A stretch of 64,000 nucleotides of DNA. Source: Wocania ichthyoenteri Th78. Its GTDB lineage: Bacteria; Bacteroidota; Bacteroidia; Flavobacteriales; Flavobacteriaceae. A model generated the notes under the pieces. That model did no database searches. It had not been told where the DNA came from and was given only the letters and a program-made list of their open reading frames with translations. The stretch spans positions 2,586,100-2,650,099 of the forward strand of contig NZ_KN525716.1 in NCBI RefSeq assembly GCF_000789235.1. The letters are read 5' to 3'. Positions 42,799 to 50,471 of the stretch are shown in pieces. The stretch's first letter is position 1. The number at the start of each line of letters is the position of its first letter. The position numbers and the translations under genes are program-made.

Positions 42799-44100
42799 AT
42801 GTTATTAGTATACACTCATAAAATATCACCAAGAATAAAATATGTTTTCAAGCATATTTTCACAAGAGTATTGGGTATTGATGTTTCGTTTACTACAAAA
42901 ATCGAAAAATTTATTGCGCACGATAGTTTAAAAATGTCGTATACAAAACAACAACTTGGTAACGAATTTTTTATTAAGAGCCATGATATTTTATTTGAGC
43001 AAGGCTTATCGGATGTAGAAATACATATACATGATTGGGACGAAACTAAAGGCTTTTTTTTTAATGGTGAAAAGAGTGCTATACCGTTTGATATTTTTGC
43101 TTCCTCATTTTATTTATTATCTAGATACGAAGAATATTTACCGCAAGTAAGAGACGAATTCGGGCGTTTTTTAGCTACCGAAAGTATTGCGTTCAAACAT
43201 GGTTTTTTACATCAACCTGTTGTAGATATTTGGGCGTTTAAGCTTAAAGATGCTTTGCAAAATCATTTTCCTGATTTTAATTTCCCTAAAAGAGTATATA
43301 GTATAAAACCAATAATAGATGTACCGAGTGCCTATAATTATAAACTAAAAGGCATTATGAGAACTTGGGGTGGTGCTGTTAAAGATTTACTACGATTAAA
43401 ATTTAAAAGTCTTTATAATAGATTTATGGTGATTTTTGGTTTAAAGCATGATCCGTTTGATACTTTTAAATACATTATAAATAAGCAAAAGCAAAGTCGT
43501 TTTAAATTCGTGTTTTTCTTTTTAATTGGAGCGTATTCTACTTACGATAAAGGTATTAATGCCAATAAAAAGAAATTTATATCGCTTATTAAACAAGTAG
43601 CAGATTACTGCATTGTTGGATTAAAAACATCCTTTTTTGCCATTGATAATATATTAGTTTTAAAGAAAGAAAAGTTACAAATGGAGGCTATTATAAACAC
43701 TTCTTTAACAGCATCAAGACAATCGTATTCAAAACTTAATTTGCCAGAATCTTACAGAAATCTTGTAGAATTAGAAATTAAAGAAGATTACACCATGGGT
43801 TACATTAATCATATAGGTTTTAGAGCAGGATCTTGCACACCATTTTTGTTTTACGATTTAGATTACGAAGTGCAAACGCCTCTAAAAATACACTCATATC
43901 ATCTTATGGATTATGCGTTGTTAAAAACACAATCATTATTAGATAAAAAGAAAGTTTTAAATCAAATTATAAATGAAATAAAAGAGGTAAACGGAGAATT
44001 TGTTCCTGTATTTCATAACTATACATTTGGTAACGAACCACGTTGGAGAGGGTTTAAAGACTTGTTTAATATTATTTTAGAATCAGTAAATGAAGATTAA
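42799..44100 (+). CDS. Polysaccharide deacetylase-like protein with DUF7033-type N-terminus
   Basis: A 433-residue protein conserved in Flavobacteriaceae. I start at the ATG of MLLVYTHKISPRIKYVFKHI; the longer TTG-started frame overlaps the radC terminator. The N-terminal half contains FDIFASSFYLLSRYEEYLPQ, typical of the domain now called DUF7033. The C-terminal half resembles a NodB-type barrel, with PIIDVPSAYNY, FVFFFLIGAYSTYDKG and GFRAGSCTPFLFYDLDYEVQ. The canonical TFDDG motif is not present, so catalysis is uncertain. The last 11 bases overlap the HAD gene, suggesting coupled translation. Confidence 0.7.
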   Translation: MLLVYTHKISPRIKYVFKHIFTRVLGIDVSFTTKIEKFIAHDSLKMSYTKQQLGNEFFIKSHDILFEQGLSDVEIHIHDWDETKGFFFNGEKSAIPFDIFASSFYLLSRYEEYLPQVRDEFGRFLATESIAFKHGFLHQPVVDIWAFKLKDALQNHFPDFNFPKRVYSIKPIIDVPSAYNYKLKGIMRTWGGAVKDLLRLKFKSLYNRFMVIFGLKHDPFDTFKYIINKQKQSRFKFVFFFLIGAYSTYDKGINANKKKFISLIKQVADYCIVGLKTSFFAIDNILVLKKEKLQMEAIINTSLTASRQSYSKLNLPESYRNLVELEIKEDYTMGYINHIGFRAGSCTPFLFYDLDYEVQTPLKIHSYHLMDYALLKTQSLLDKKKVLNQIINEIKEVNGEFVPVFHNYTFGNEPRWRGFKDLFNIILESVNED

Positions 44101-44779
44101 AGGTATTACAGATATATTTTTTGATTTAGATCACACACTTTGGGATTTTGATAAAAACTCAGCACTAACATTCCATAAGATTTTTGAGATGAATAATATT
44201 AATGTTAGTTTACATGATTTTTTATCGTATTACGAACCTATAAACTTAAATTATTGGAAGCTTTATAGAGAAGAAAAAATAGATAAAGAGTCATTGCGTT
44301 TTGGGAGATTGAATGATACTTTTAATGCAATAAATTTTACTGTAGAAAAAAATATAATAAATCAACTTTCAGAAGATTATATTACACATTTAATTAGCTT
44401 TAATCATTTGTTTGAAAATACTTTTGAAATTTTAGATTATTTAAAATATAGTTATAATCTCCATATTATTACAAATGGATTTAGAGAGGTGCAGCAAGAT
44501 AAAATGGAAAATGCTAGTATCAATCATTATTTTAAAACCGTAACTAATTCAGAATCGGTTGGTGTTAAAAAGCCAAATCCTAAGATTTTTATACATGCGC
44601 TAAAAGTTGCAAATATACCTGTAAATCAGGCTTTAATGATAGGAGATAATTATGAAGCAGACATACTTGGTGCCATAAATATAGGTATGGATGCCATTTT
44701 TTTTGACATTAAAAATGAACCTATACATCAAGATATTAAACAAATTAACAACTTAATTCATTTAAAAAAATATTTGTAA
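44090..44779 (+). CDS. YjjG-family HAD phosphatase (noncanonical pyrimidine nucleotidase)
   Basis: HAD-superfamily hydrolase of 229 residues. Motif I is FFDLDHTLWDFD (D-x-D-x-T), motif II IITNGFRE, motif III the Lys in VGVKKPNPKIF, and motif IV MIGDNYEADILG. The helical cap with YWKLYREEKIDKESLRFGR fits the YjjG group, which dephosphorylates dUMP, dTMP and modified pyrimidine nucleotides. It overlaps the polysaccharide deacetylase-like gene by 11 bases, an arrangement that suggests co-translation but has no obvious metabolic logic. Confidence 0.88.
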   Translation: MKIKGITDIFFDLDHTLWDFDKNSALTFHKIFEMNNINVSLHDFLSYYEPINLNYWKLYREEKIDKESLRFGRLNDTFNAINFTVEKNIINQLSEDYITHLISFNHLFENTFEILDYLKYSYNLHIITNGFREVQQDKMENASINHYFKTVTNSESVGVKKPNPKIFIHALKVANIPVNQALMIGDNYEADILGAINIGMDAIFFDIKNEPIHQDIKQINNLIHLKKYL

Positions 44780-44907
44780 AGTGTATCTTTACAATTAGGC
44801 ATTTACTAAAATATTTAATAAAATAGCCATAACTAGAAATTTAATCGCATAAAGAAATGATTAAATGGATGTTACATTTACCTTTAAGAAATAATAAACA
44901 TAAACAG

Positions 44908-45723
44908 ATGAAAACTAAATTATTTACAACACTTATTGCTTGTTTTATTATTACAAGCGTATTCTCTCAAACCAATTTAAACGATTACAAATATGTAATT
45001 GTTCCTAAAAAATTCGATTTTTTAAAAGAAGAAAATCAATATCGTATAAATGAGCTAGGGAAGTTTTTATTTGAAAAACAGGGTTTTATCACTTTAATGG
45101 AAGGTGAAAATTATCCAGACGATTTTAAACAAAATCGCTGCATAGGTTTAAATTCTAATGTTTTAAAAGAACCTGGAATGTTTAAAACAAAATTAACGGT
45201 TATTTTAAAAGATTGTAACGATCAAGTAATTTATACATCGCAATTAGGAGAAAGTAGAATAAAAGATTATAGTAAAGCCTATAATGAAGCCTTACGAAAT
45301 GCTTTTAAATCTTTTGAAAATATAAACTATAGTTATATACCTAATAATAAAAATGTGGTTACTGTTACTAAAAAAGATGTTGAAACTAAAAATAAGGTTG
45401 CTCAAGAAATTCAGAAACTAAAAGAAGAAATACAATCTCTTAAAGAAGAAAAAGTTGTTGATGTTCCTGTAAAAGAAATGAAACCTATGGAAAGCGTTAT
45501 AGAAGGTGTGTCTAACGTATTGTATGCGCAGGAAATTGAAAACGGCTTTCAGTTAGTTGATAGCTCTCCAAAAGTGGTTTACAGAATTAAAAGTACAAAC
45601 TTAGATAACGTGTTTTTAGTTGAAAATAAAAGTGCTATTATCTACAAAAAAGGAGATGATTGGATTTTAGAGTTTTATTCAAAAAGTGTTTTGAAACAGG
45701 AAACTTTAAATATTAAGTTCTAG
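44908..45723 (+). CDS. Exported hypothetical protein with coiled coil
   Basis: A 271-residue secreted or periplasmic protein. The start is placed at the ATG before the signal peptide MKTKLFTTLIACFIITSVFSQ; the longer frame from 44857 would add 17 residues that spoil it. The first domain (to about residue 150) is mixed alpha/beta, with YKYVIVPKKFDFLKEENQYR, followed by a short coiled coil (VAQEIQKLKEEIQSLKEEKV) and a beta-rich end containing VVYRIKSTNLDNVFLVENKS. I recognise it as a type conserved in flavobacteria but cannot name a function. No terminator is apparent after it. Confidence 0.7.
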   Translation: MKTKLFTTLIACFIITSVFSQTNLNDYKYVIVPKKFDFLKEENQYRINELGKFLFEKQGFITLMEGENYPDDFKQNRCIGLNSNVLKEPGMFKTKLTVILKDCNDQVIYTSQLGESRIKDYSKAYNEALRNAFKSFENINYSYIPNNKNVVTVTKKDVETKNKVAQEIQKLKEEIQSLKEEKVVDVPVKEMKPMESVIEGVSNVLYAQEIENGFQLVDSSPKVVYRIKSTNLDNVFLVENKSAIIYKKGDDWILEFYSKSVLKQETLNIKF

Positions 45724-45770
45724 TGTTACATAATAACAAATTAAACTGCGACTGAATACTGTGAACTGAT

Positions 45771-47048
45771 TTAATACCCATATTTATCTTTCCAACGTTG
45801 TTTTAAAAACTCACGATGTGCATTTTCTCTAGCATTATTTCCAGGGTCATAAAGTTTGGAGTTTTTTATATCGTCTGGCATAAATTCTTGATTTGCAAAG
45901 TTAGCATCGTAATTATGTGCATACTTGTAATTATCACCATAACCGAGTTCTTTCATCAGTTTTGTGGGGGCATTTCTAACCTCCAACGGCACACTTAAAT
46001 CACCAGTTTCCTTAACCAATTGTTGTGCTTTGCCAATGGCTTTGTAGGCGGCATTGCTTTTTGGTGAACAAGCTAAATAGGTGGCGCATTGACTTAAAAT
46101 AATTCTGGATTCTGGGTAACCAATAGTCGTTACTGCCTGAAATGTGTTGTTGGCAATTACCAAAGCGGTTGGGTTGGCGTTGCCAATATCTTCGCTGGCA
46201 AGAATGAGTAAACGGCGCGCAATAAACTTAACATCTTCACCGCCTTCAACCATACGAGCCAGCCAATAAACCGCAGCATTTGGGTCACTGCCGCGAATGG
46301 ATTTTATAAACGCCGAAATGATATCGTAATGCTGTTCGCCCGTTTTATCGTAGCGCACGGTGTTGTTTTGAATCTTTTTTAAAACGTCTTCATCGGTAAT
46401 TGTAACGGTATTCGAGTCGTATGAATTTACAATCAGCTCAAAAATATTTAGTAGTTTCCGTGCGTCTCCACCAGAAAGTTTTAAAAGCGCATTGGTCTCT
46501 TTTAAATTAATAGTTTTTTTAGAAATCAGTTCATCTTTTTCAATAGCGCGTTTTAAAAGTGTTTCTAAATCTTTTTTATCAAACGCGTTTAAGATATACA
46601 CTTGGCAACGCGATAAAAGTGCCGAAATCACTTCGAAACTCGGATTTTCGGTTGTCGCGCCAATTAAAGTAATCCAACCTTTTTCAACCGCCTGCAGCAA
46701 AGAGTCTTGCTGAGATTTACTAAATCTATGAATTTCATCAATAAACAAAATAGGATTTTTTGTAGTAAACAAACCGCCGCTTTGTTTCGCTTTATCAATA
46801 ACATCTCGAATATCTTTTACGCCAGAATTTATGGCACTAAGTGTGTAAAATGGTCTGCCAGATTCAGTTGCAATAATATTCGCAATTGTTGTTTTCCCGG
46901 TTCCTGGTGGTCCCCAAAAAATCATCGAGGGTATCAAACCCTGTTTTATATGCTGCGTTAACGCACCGTTTTTGCCCACCAAATGTGTTTGGCTCACATA
47001 GTCTTCTAAAGTTTTTGGTCGCAAACGTTCGGCTAAAGGCTCATTCAT
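45771..47048 (-). CDS. rarA: Replication-associated recombination protein A (RarA/MgsA)
   Basis: AAA+ ATPase of 425 residues acting at stalled replication forks, related to clamp-loader subunits. Visible are the N-terminal PLAERLRPKTLEDYVSQTHLVG, Walker A GPPGTGKT (46-53), Walker B ILFIDEIHRFSKSQQD, sensor 1 IGATTENPSF, and the C-terminal tetramerisation region with YDIISAFIKSIRGSDPNAA and YWLARMVEGGED. Length and order match the family. The upstream 271-base region holds repeats, so no promoter can be named with confidence. Confidence 0.96.
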   Translation of the reverse strand: MNEPLAERLRPKTLEDYVSQTHLVGKNGALTQHIKQGLIPSMIFWGPPGTGKTTIANIIATESGRPFYTLSAINSGVKDIRDVIDKAKQSGGLFTTKNPILFIDEIHRFSKSQQDSLLQAVEKGWITLIGATTENPSFEVISALLSRCQVYILNAFDKKDLETLLKRAIEKDELISKKTINLKETNALLKLSGGDARKLLNIFELIVNSYDSNTVTITDEDVLKKIQNNTVRYDKTGEQHYDIISAFIKSIRGSDPNAAVYWLARMVEGGEDVKFIARRLLILASEDIGNANPTALVIANNTFQAVTTIGYPESRIILSQCATYLACSPKSNAAYKAIGKAQQLVKETGDLSVPLEVRNAPTKLMKELGYGDNYKYAHNYDANFANQEFMPDDIKNSKLYDPGNNARENAHREFLKQRWKDKYGY

Positions 47049-47068
47049 AACGTAAAATTAAAGTATTT

Positions 47069-47088
47069 ATTCCTGCGGAGGCAGGAAT
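47069..47088. repeat. Short palindromic repeat
   Basis: ATTCCTGC and GCAGGAAT flank GGAG, giving an 8-bp perfect stem. Sequences of this kind (CCTGCGGAGGCAGG) recur as short intergenic repeats in Flavobacteriaceae. It lies 20 bases upstream of the rarA start. Confidence 0.6.
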
Positions 47089-47153
47089 CTTTCAAAAGAA
47101 TTTATGAACTTAAAGGTATTATTTATTTTAAATTCCAAAAATTATATTTTAAA

Positions 47154-47260
47154 TTTTTAGGACGTGCCCCCGATAAAAAATCGGGGCCGGGCTTTATGTT
47201 ACTAGCTTTGGCTCGATGCGCGCCTCACTAAAAGCTAACCACTGCAATCGCTCACGCGGA
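47154..47260 (+). repeat. Modular intergenic repeat, copy 3
   Basis: Opens TTTTTAGGACGTGCCCC, carries the hairpin CCCCGATaaaaaATCGGGG, continues CGGGCTTTATGTT and GCGCGCCTCAC, and ends CTGCAATCGCTCACGCGGA. It has the same block order as the copies at 4245 and 35768, with a different inner hairpin. It occupies most of the 271-base gap between rarA and the rhomboid gene. Confidence 0.65.
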
Positions 47261-47319
47261 ATATCTGCCATTTTAGCATCTAATTAAAAGATGGTTAACT
47301 ATTTGCTATCTTTAGTTCA

Positions 47320-48051
47320 ATGAATAATAAAGGACATTTTAAATTCTCAACAGGCGTTATCGCTTACCCTGTATTATTCGTGTTAATAATATGGTTAGTG
47401 TTTTGGTTCGAGGTGCGTTTTGGTTTCAATTTTAGTAAATATGGAGTTTATCCGCAAACTTTAAAAGGATTAAGAGGTGTTGTTTTAAGTCCGTTTTTAC
47501 ATGGCGATATTCAACACATTTATCATAATACCATTCCATTGTTTGTTTTGTCAACAGCGTTGTTTTATTTTTATCGTCCTATTGCTTGGAAAGTGCTATT
47601 TTTTGGTATTCTATTTTCAGGATTTCTAACATGGTGTATAGGCAGACCATCGTATCACATTGGTGCGAGCGGACTCATTTATGTTTTAGTCAGCTTTACT
47701 TTTTTTAAAGGCGTGTTTGCAAAACATTACAGACTTATTGCTTTGTCATTATTGGTTATTTTTTTATACGGGAGTATGATTTGGTATGCTATCCCTCTTG
47801 AAAAAGGTATTTCTTGGGAAGGGCATTTATCGGGTTTAATAACGGGTTTGTTATTTGCTTTATTCTTTAGAAAAGAAATTGCAAAACCTAAAAAGTATGT
47901 ATGGGAACGTGACGATTATAATGAAGAAAATGACCCATTTTTAAAACATTTTGATGAAAACGGTAATTTTATAGAAACTCTTGAAACTGAAGAAGAGCAA
48001 GAGCAATCCATTATATATTACAATTATAAAGTGGGTAAAAAAAATGAATAA
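47320..48051 (+). CDS. Rhomboid-family intramembrane serine protease
   Basis: Membrane protein of 243 residues with about six hydrophobic segments. The catalytic Ser is Ser117 in HIGASGLIYV (the GxSG motif) and the partner His is His169 in SWEGHLSGLITGLLF; the family H-x3-N-type element is FLHGDIQHIYHNTIPLF. The C-terminal cytoplasmic tail (about 190-243) is acidic, with ENDPFLKHFDENGNF and a run of Glu residues. It cleaves transmembrane substrates inside the bilayer; its targets are unknown. It is monocistronic, convergent with rlmB. Confidence 0.92.
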   Translation: MNNKGHFKFSTGVIAYPVLFVLIIWLVFWFEVRFGFNFSKYGVYPQTLKGLRGVVLSPFLHGDIQHIYHNTIPLFVLSTALFYFYRPIAWKVLFFGILFSGFLTWCIGRPSYHIGASGLIYVLVSFTFFKGVFAKHYRLIALSLLVIFLYGSMIWYAIPLEKGISWEGHLSGLITGLLFALFFRKEIAKPKKYVWERDDYNEENDPFLKHFDENGNFIETLETEEEQEQSIIYYNYKVGKKNE

Positions 48052-48091
48052 CTCTAGTCAAACAATCTAAAAGCTTAGTAGTCTAAATTAT

Positions 48092-48829
48092 CTATTTTAA
48101 TCTTTGTCTCACAGCTTCATATAAAAAAGCACCACAAGCTACCGATACATTTAACGATTCAATATCGCCCAAAATGGGAAGTTTCGCTTTAGCATCAACC
48201 ACTTTTAAAGTAGATGGATTAATGCCTCTACCTTCCGATCCCATAATAATAGCGCAAGGTTCTGTAAAAGATACATCGTATAATGTGTCTTGAGTTTTTT
48301 CGGTAGCAGCAATTACTTTTATACCAGAAGCTTGCATGTAAAATACAGCATCTTTTATATGATCTACTTTACAAATTGGTATTTTAAAAACAGCTCCTGC
48401 ACTTGTTTTAATGGTATCTCCGTTTACAGGCGCGCCGCCTTTTTTCTGAATAATAATGCCATCAACACCTGTGCATTCAGCAGTTCTTATAATAGCACCA
48501 AAATTACGAACATCACTTAATTGATCTAACAATAAAAACAAAGGCGTTTTTCTAGATTCCATAACTTTTAAGACCAATTCTTCCATATCATGAAATTCAA
48601 TAGGAGATATTTGTGCAACAACACCTTGGTGGTTTTTGTTAGTTAAGCGATTAAGCTTTTCAACAGGAACGTAAGATTTGTTAATAGATTTCCTGTTTAA
48701 TAAGGATTCTAGTTCGCTAAATAATTCGCCTTTTAAGCCTTTTTGAAGAAAAACTTTATCTACGTTTTTACCAGCATTTACAGCTTCTATAACCGCTCTT
48801 ATTCCAAAAATTTGAGTTTGATCTTGCAT
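48092..48829 (-). CDS. rlmB: 23S rRNA (guanosine2251-2'-O)-methyltransferase
   Basis: SPOUT-class methyltransferase of 245 residues. The N-terminal SpoU substrate-binding domain (IFGIRAVIEAVNAGKNVDKV) is followed by the knotted catalytic domain, with motif 1 RNFGAIIRTAECTGVDGI, motif 2 IMGSEGRGINPSTL and motif 3 LNVSVACGAFLYEAVRQR. It modifies the ribose of G2251 in the peptidyl-transferase loop. A -7-like element sits five bases upstream and overlaps the end of the terminator of the preceding SusC/SusD unit. Confidence 0.95.
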   Translation of the reverse strand: MQDQTQIFGIRAVIEAVNAGKNVDKVFLQKGLKGELFSELESLLNRKSINKSYVPVEKLNRLTNKNHQGVVAQISPIEFHDMEELVLKVMESRKTPLFLLLDQLSDVRNFGAIIRTAECTGVDGIIIQKKGGAPVNGDTIKTSAGAVFKIPICKVDHIKDAVFYMQASGIKVIAATEKTQDTLYDVSFTEPCAIIMGSEGRGINPSTLKVVDAKAKLPILGDIESLNVSVACGAFLYEAVRQRLK

Positions 48830-48833
48830 GGGT

Positions 48834-48841
48834 TAAAGGTA
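48834..48841 (-). promoter_or_regulatory. Possible -7 element of rlmB
   Basis: On the minus strand TACCTTTA is one mismatch from TAnnTTTG, five bases upstream of the rlmB ATG. Its -33 region falls inside the terminator hairpin of the preceding susD gene. Confidence 0.35.
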
Positions 48842-48871
48842 TAAAAAAAACCATCCTAAAAAGGATGGTTT
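48842..48871 (-). terminator. Intrinsic terminator of the second susC-susD unit
   Basis: On the minus strand AAACCATCCT, a four-base loop and AGGATGGTTT form a 10-bp stem, followed by a run of eight T. It lies 24 bases beyond the susD stop and directly before rlmB. Confidence 0.9.
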
Positions 48872-48894
48872 TAAACTAATACATTATTTCTTTT

Positions 48895-50460
48895 TTAATT
48901 AAAAGTAGGTATGTTTGTGTCGTCAGTTCTAGCGGCTGCAGCACTAATATCGAAATGTGGCATTACACCTGTTGGATCAACCGTTACACCTCCAAAAGTA
49001 TATAATTCTTCTTCAATCACCTGTAACTCTGTAGCGGGTACTGGGAAGTGTCTAAAAGTTCCAACTTGTAATTGATTGGTTCTTCTTCTGTCAAAGAAAC
49101 CAGATCCGCAAGCTGAATTGAATAATTCTACATAGCGCTCATAAAAAATGGCATCCATTATTTCCGTTTTAGAAGCACCACCAGCTAAAGGCGTTAAATT
49201 TCCTCTAGTTACCCTAGAACTTTCGTTAACAGTAGCAACGGCATCTCCAAGTTCGTCTAATCTAGCTTGTGCTTCAGCTAATAATAATCTATTGTCCTCA
49301 AGCATAAATGATTTAAGTTGCTTAGAATCTGCACCATCCGAAAAGTTGTCATCATTTGCATAACGCATACTTATATAATGAGAAAAATGAAACTGACCTC
49401 TAGCAGGGAAGAAGACAATGTTTGCTCTGAATTCAAAATCTTTACCAATTCCAACTCTAGCATCAGGTGTGGTCATTTCTGGATTAGCTAAGACTGCACC
49501 AGCGGTTGCTGGATAGAATTCTGGTTGACTAGGATCTAGTAAATTTACAACTCTCATGTCTAATCGTCCTCCAAAAGTTCCAAAACCATTTGGTGATTCG
49601 CTAAAAACAAAAACATTACTCCACCAAATGACTCCATTGTCCCCTGTTGGTCCAAAATCTTCTGTTATACCATTTTGGGTAAGGGTTTTTATAGTGTTCC
49701 AGTCAATGGCATTAGTTTCATCTATAAATCTTGCTGATTGTACAATAAATCGTGCTTTAAAAGAATTACATATCTTGATTAATTCAGCACTAGTAGGCGT
49801 AATCCCATTAATGAAATTGTCAGTTATTGTGAAATCGTTACTTGATGCCAAAGCTATGCAAGCATCTAAATCAGTTATGGCTTGTGCAATTAATTCATTG
49901 TATGGAACAAAAGGTAATTTTTGTGAAAGATCTGTATTTTCATCAACAATAAATCCTTTTTCAAAAAGTAACCCCAAATAACCATAACCTAGACCTCTTA
50001 AAAAATGAGAAGAAGCCTTAACCTGAGGTGTTCTGTCTACTCCACCTTCAATCCATTCAATACCGTCGTTATTTATGGCGCCTAAAACATCATTTGCAGA
50101 CGATATAGCTGCATAATTACCTTGCCATGGTTGCTCCACAACGTTTACGTCAGCCCAAGAAGCAGCATTAAGTAATGGGTTTCTTGGCTCCCATGATAAA
50201 GATCTCATCCCATAGTTCCCCCAAGAAGCGGTTCCGTGATCAGCGGCAACTGCTAAGGCTGCATAGGTGTCTCTATTATTGGCTTGCCACCAAGTAGTAT
50301 AACCTCCACCGACAACGGCATTTAAATCAGAGCCGACAGCAAGTACCAGCTTTGTGTCTGGATTGTTAAGGTTTTTAACCGCATCCATTTCATCAGCGCA
50401 TGATATAAACATGAGTATAAAACTCATGTATAAGATATTATTAAATTTTAATATTTTCAT
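48895..50460 (-). CDS. RagB/SusD-family lipoprotein (second unit)
   Basis: A 521-residue SusD-type surface lipoprotein with lipobox Cys21 (SFILMFISCADEMD). It has the N-terminal helical segment VKASSHFLRGLGYGYLGLLF, the central AQAITDLDACIAL, and the C-terminal RLLLAEAQARLDELGDAVAT and IMDAIFYERYVELFNSACG. It partners the SusC protein encoded 11 bases upstream. The end of the protein, HFPVPATELQVIEEEL, is the usual SusD closing motif. No sigma factor, anti-sigma or degradative enzyme is adjacent, and the ligand is unknown. A strong terminator follows. Confidence 0.94.
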   Translation of the reverse strand: MKILKFNNILYMSFILMFISCADEMDAVKNLNNPDTKLVLAVGSDLNAVVGGGYTTWWQANNRDTYAALAVAADHGTASWGNYGMRSLSWEPRNPLLNAASWADVNVVEQPWQGNYAAISSANDVLGAINNDGIEWIEGGVDRTPQVKASSHFLRGLGYGYLGLLFEKGFIVDENTDLSQKLPFVPYNELIAQAITDLDACIALASSNDFTITDNFINGITPTSAELIKICNSFKARFIVQSARFIDETNAIDWNTIKTLTQNGITEDFGPTGDNGVIWWSNVFVFSESPNGFGTFGGRLDMRVVNLLDPSQPEFYPATAGAVLANPEMTTPDARVGIGKDFEFRANIVFFPARGQFHFSHYISMRYANDDNFSDGADSKQLKSFMLEDNRLLLAEAQARLDELGDAVATVNESSRVTRGNLTPLAGGASKTEIMDAIFYERYVELFNSACGSGFFDRRRTNQLQVGTFRHFPVPATELQVIEEELYTFGGVTVDPTGVMPHFDISAAAARTDDTNIPTFN

Positions 50461-50471
50461 TTTGTTTTTTT

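Noticed and set aside
46492-46961. Plus-strand open frames inside rarA
   Set aside because: Antisense shadows of the conserved AAA+ coding sequence.
47103-47159. 18-codon frame upstream of the rhomboid gene, considered as a leader peptide
   Set aside because: No codon bias toward a relevant amino acid, no terminator after it, and a repeat separates it from the gene.
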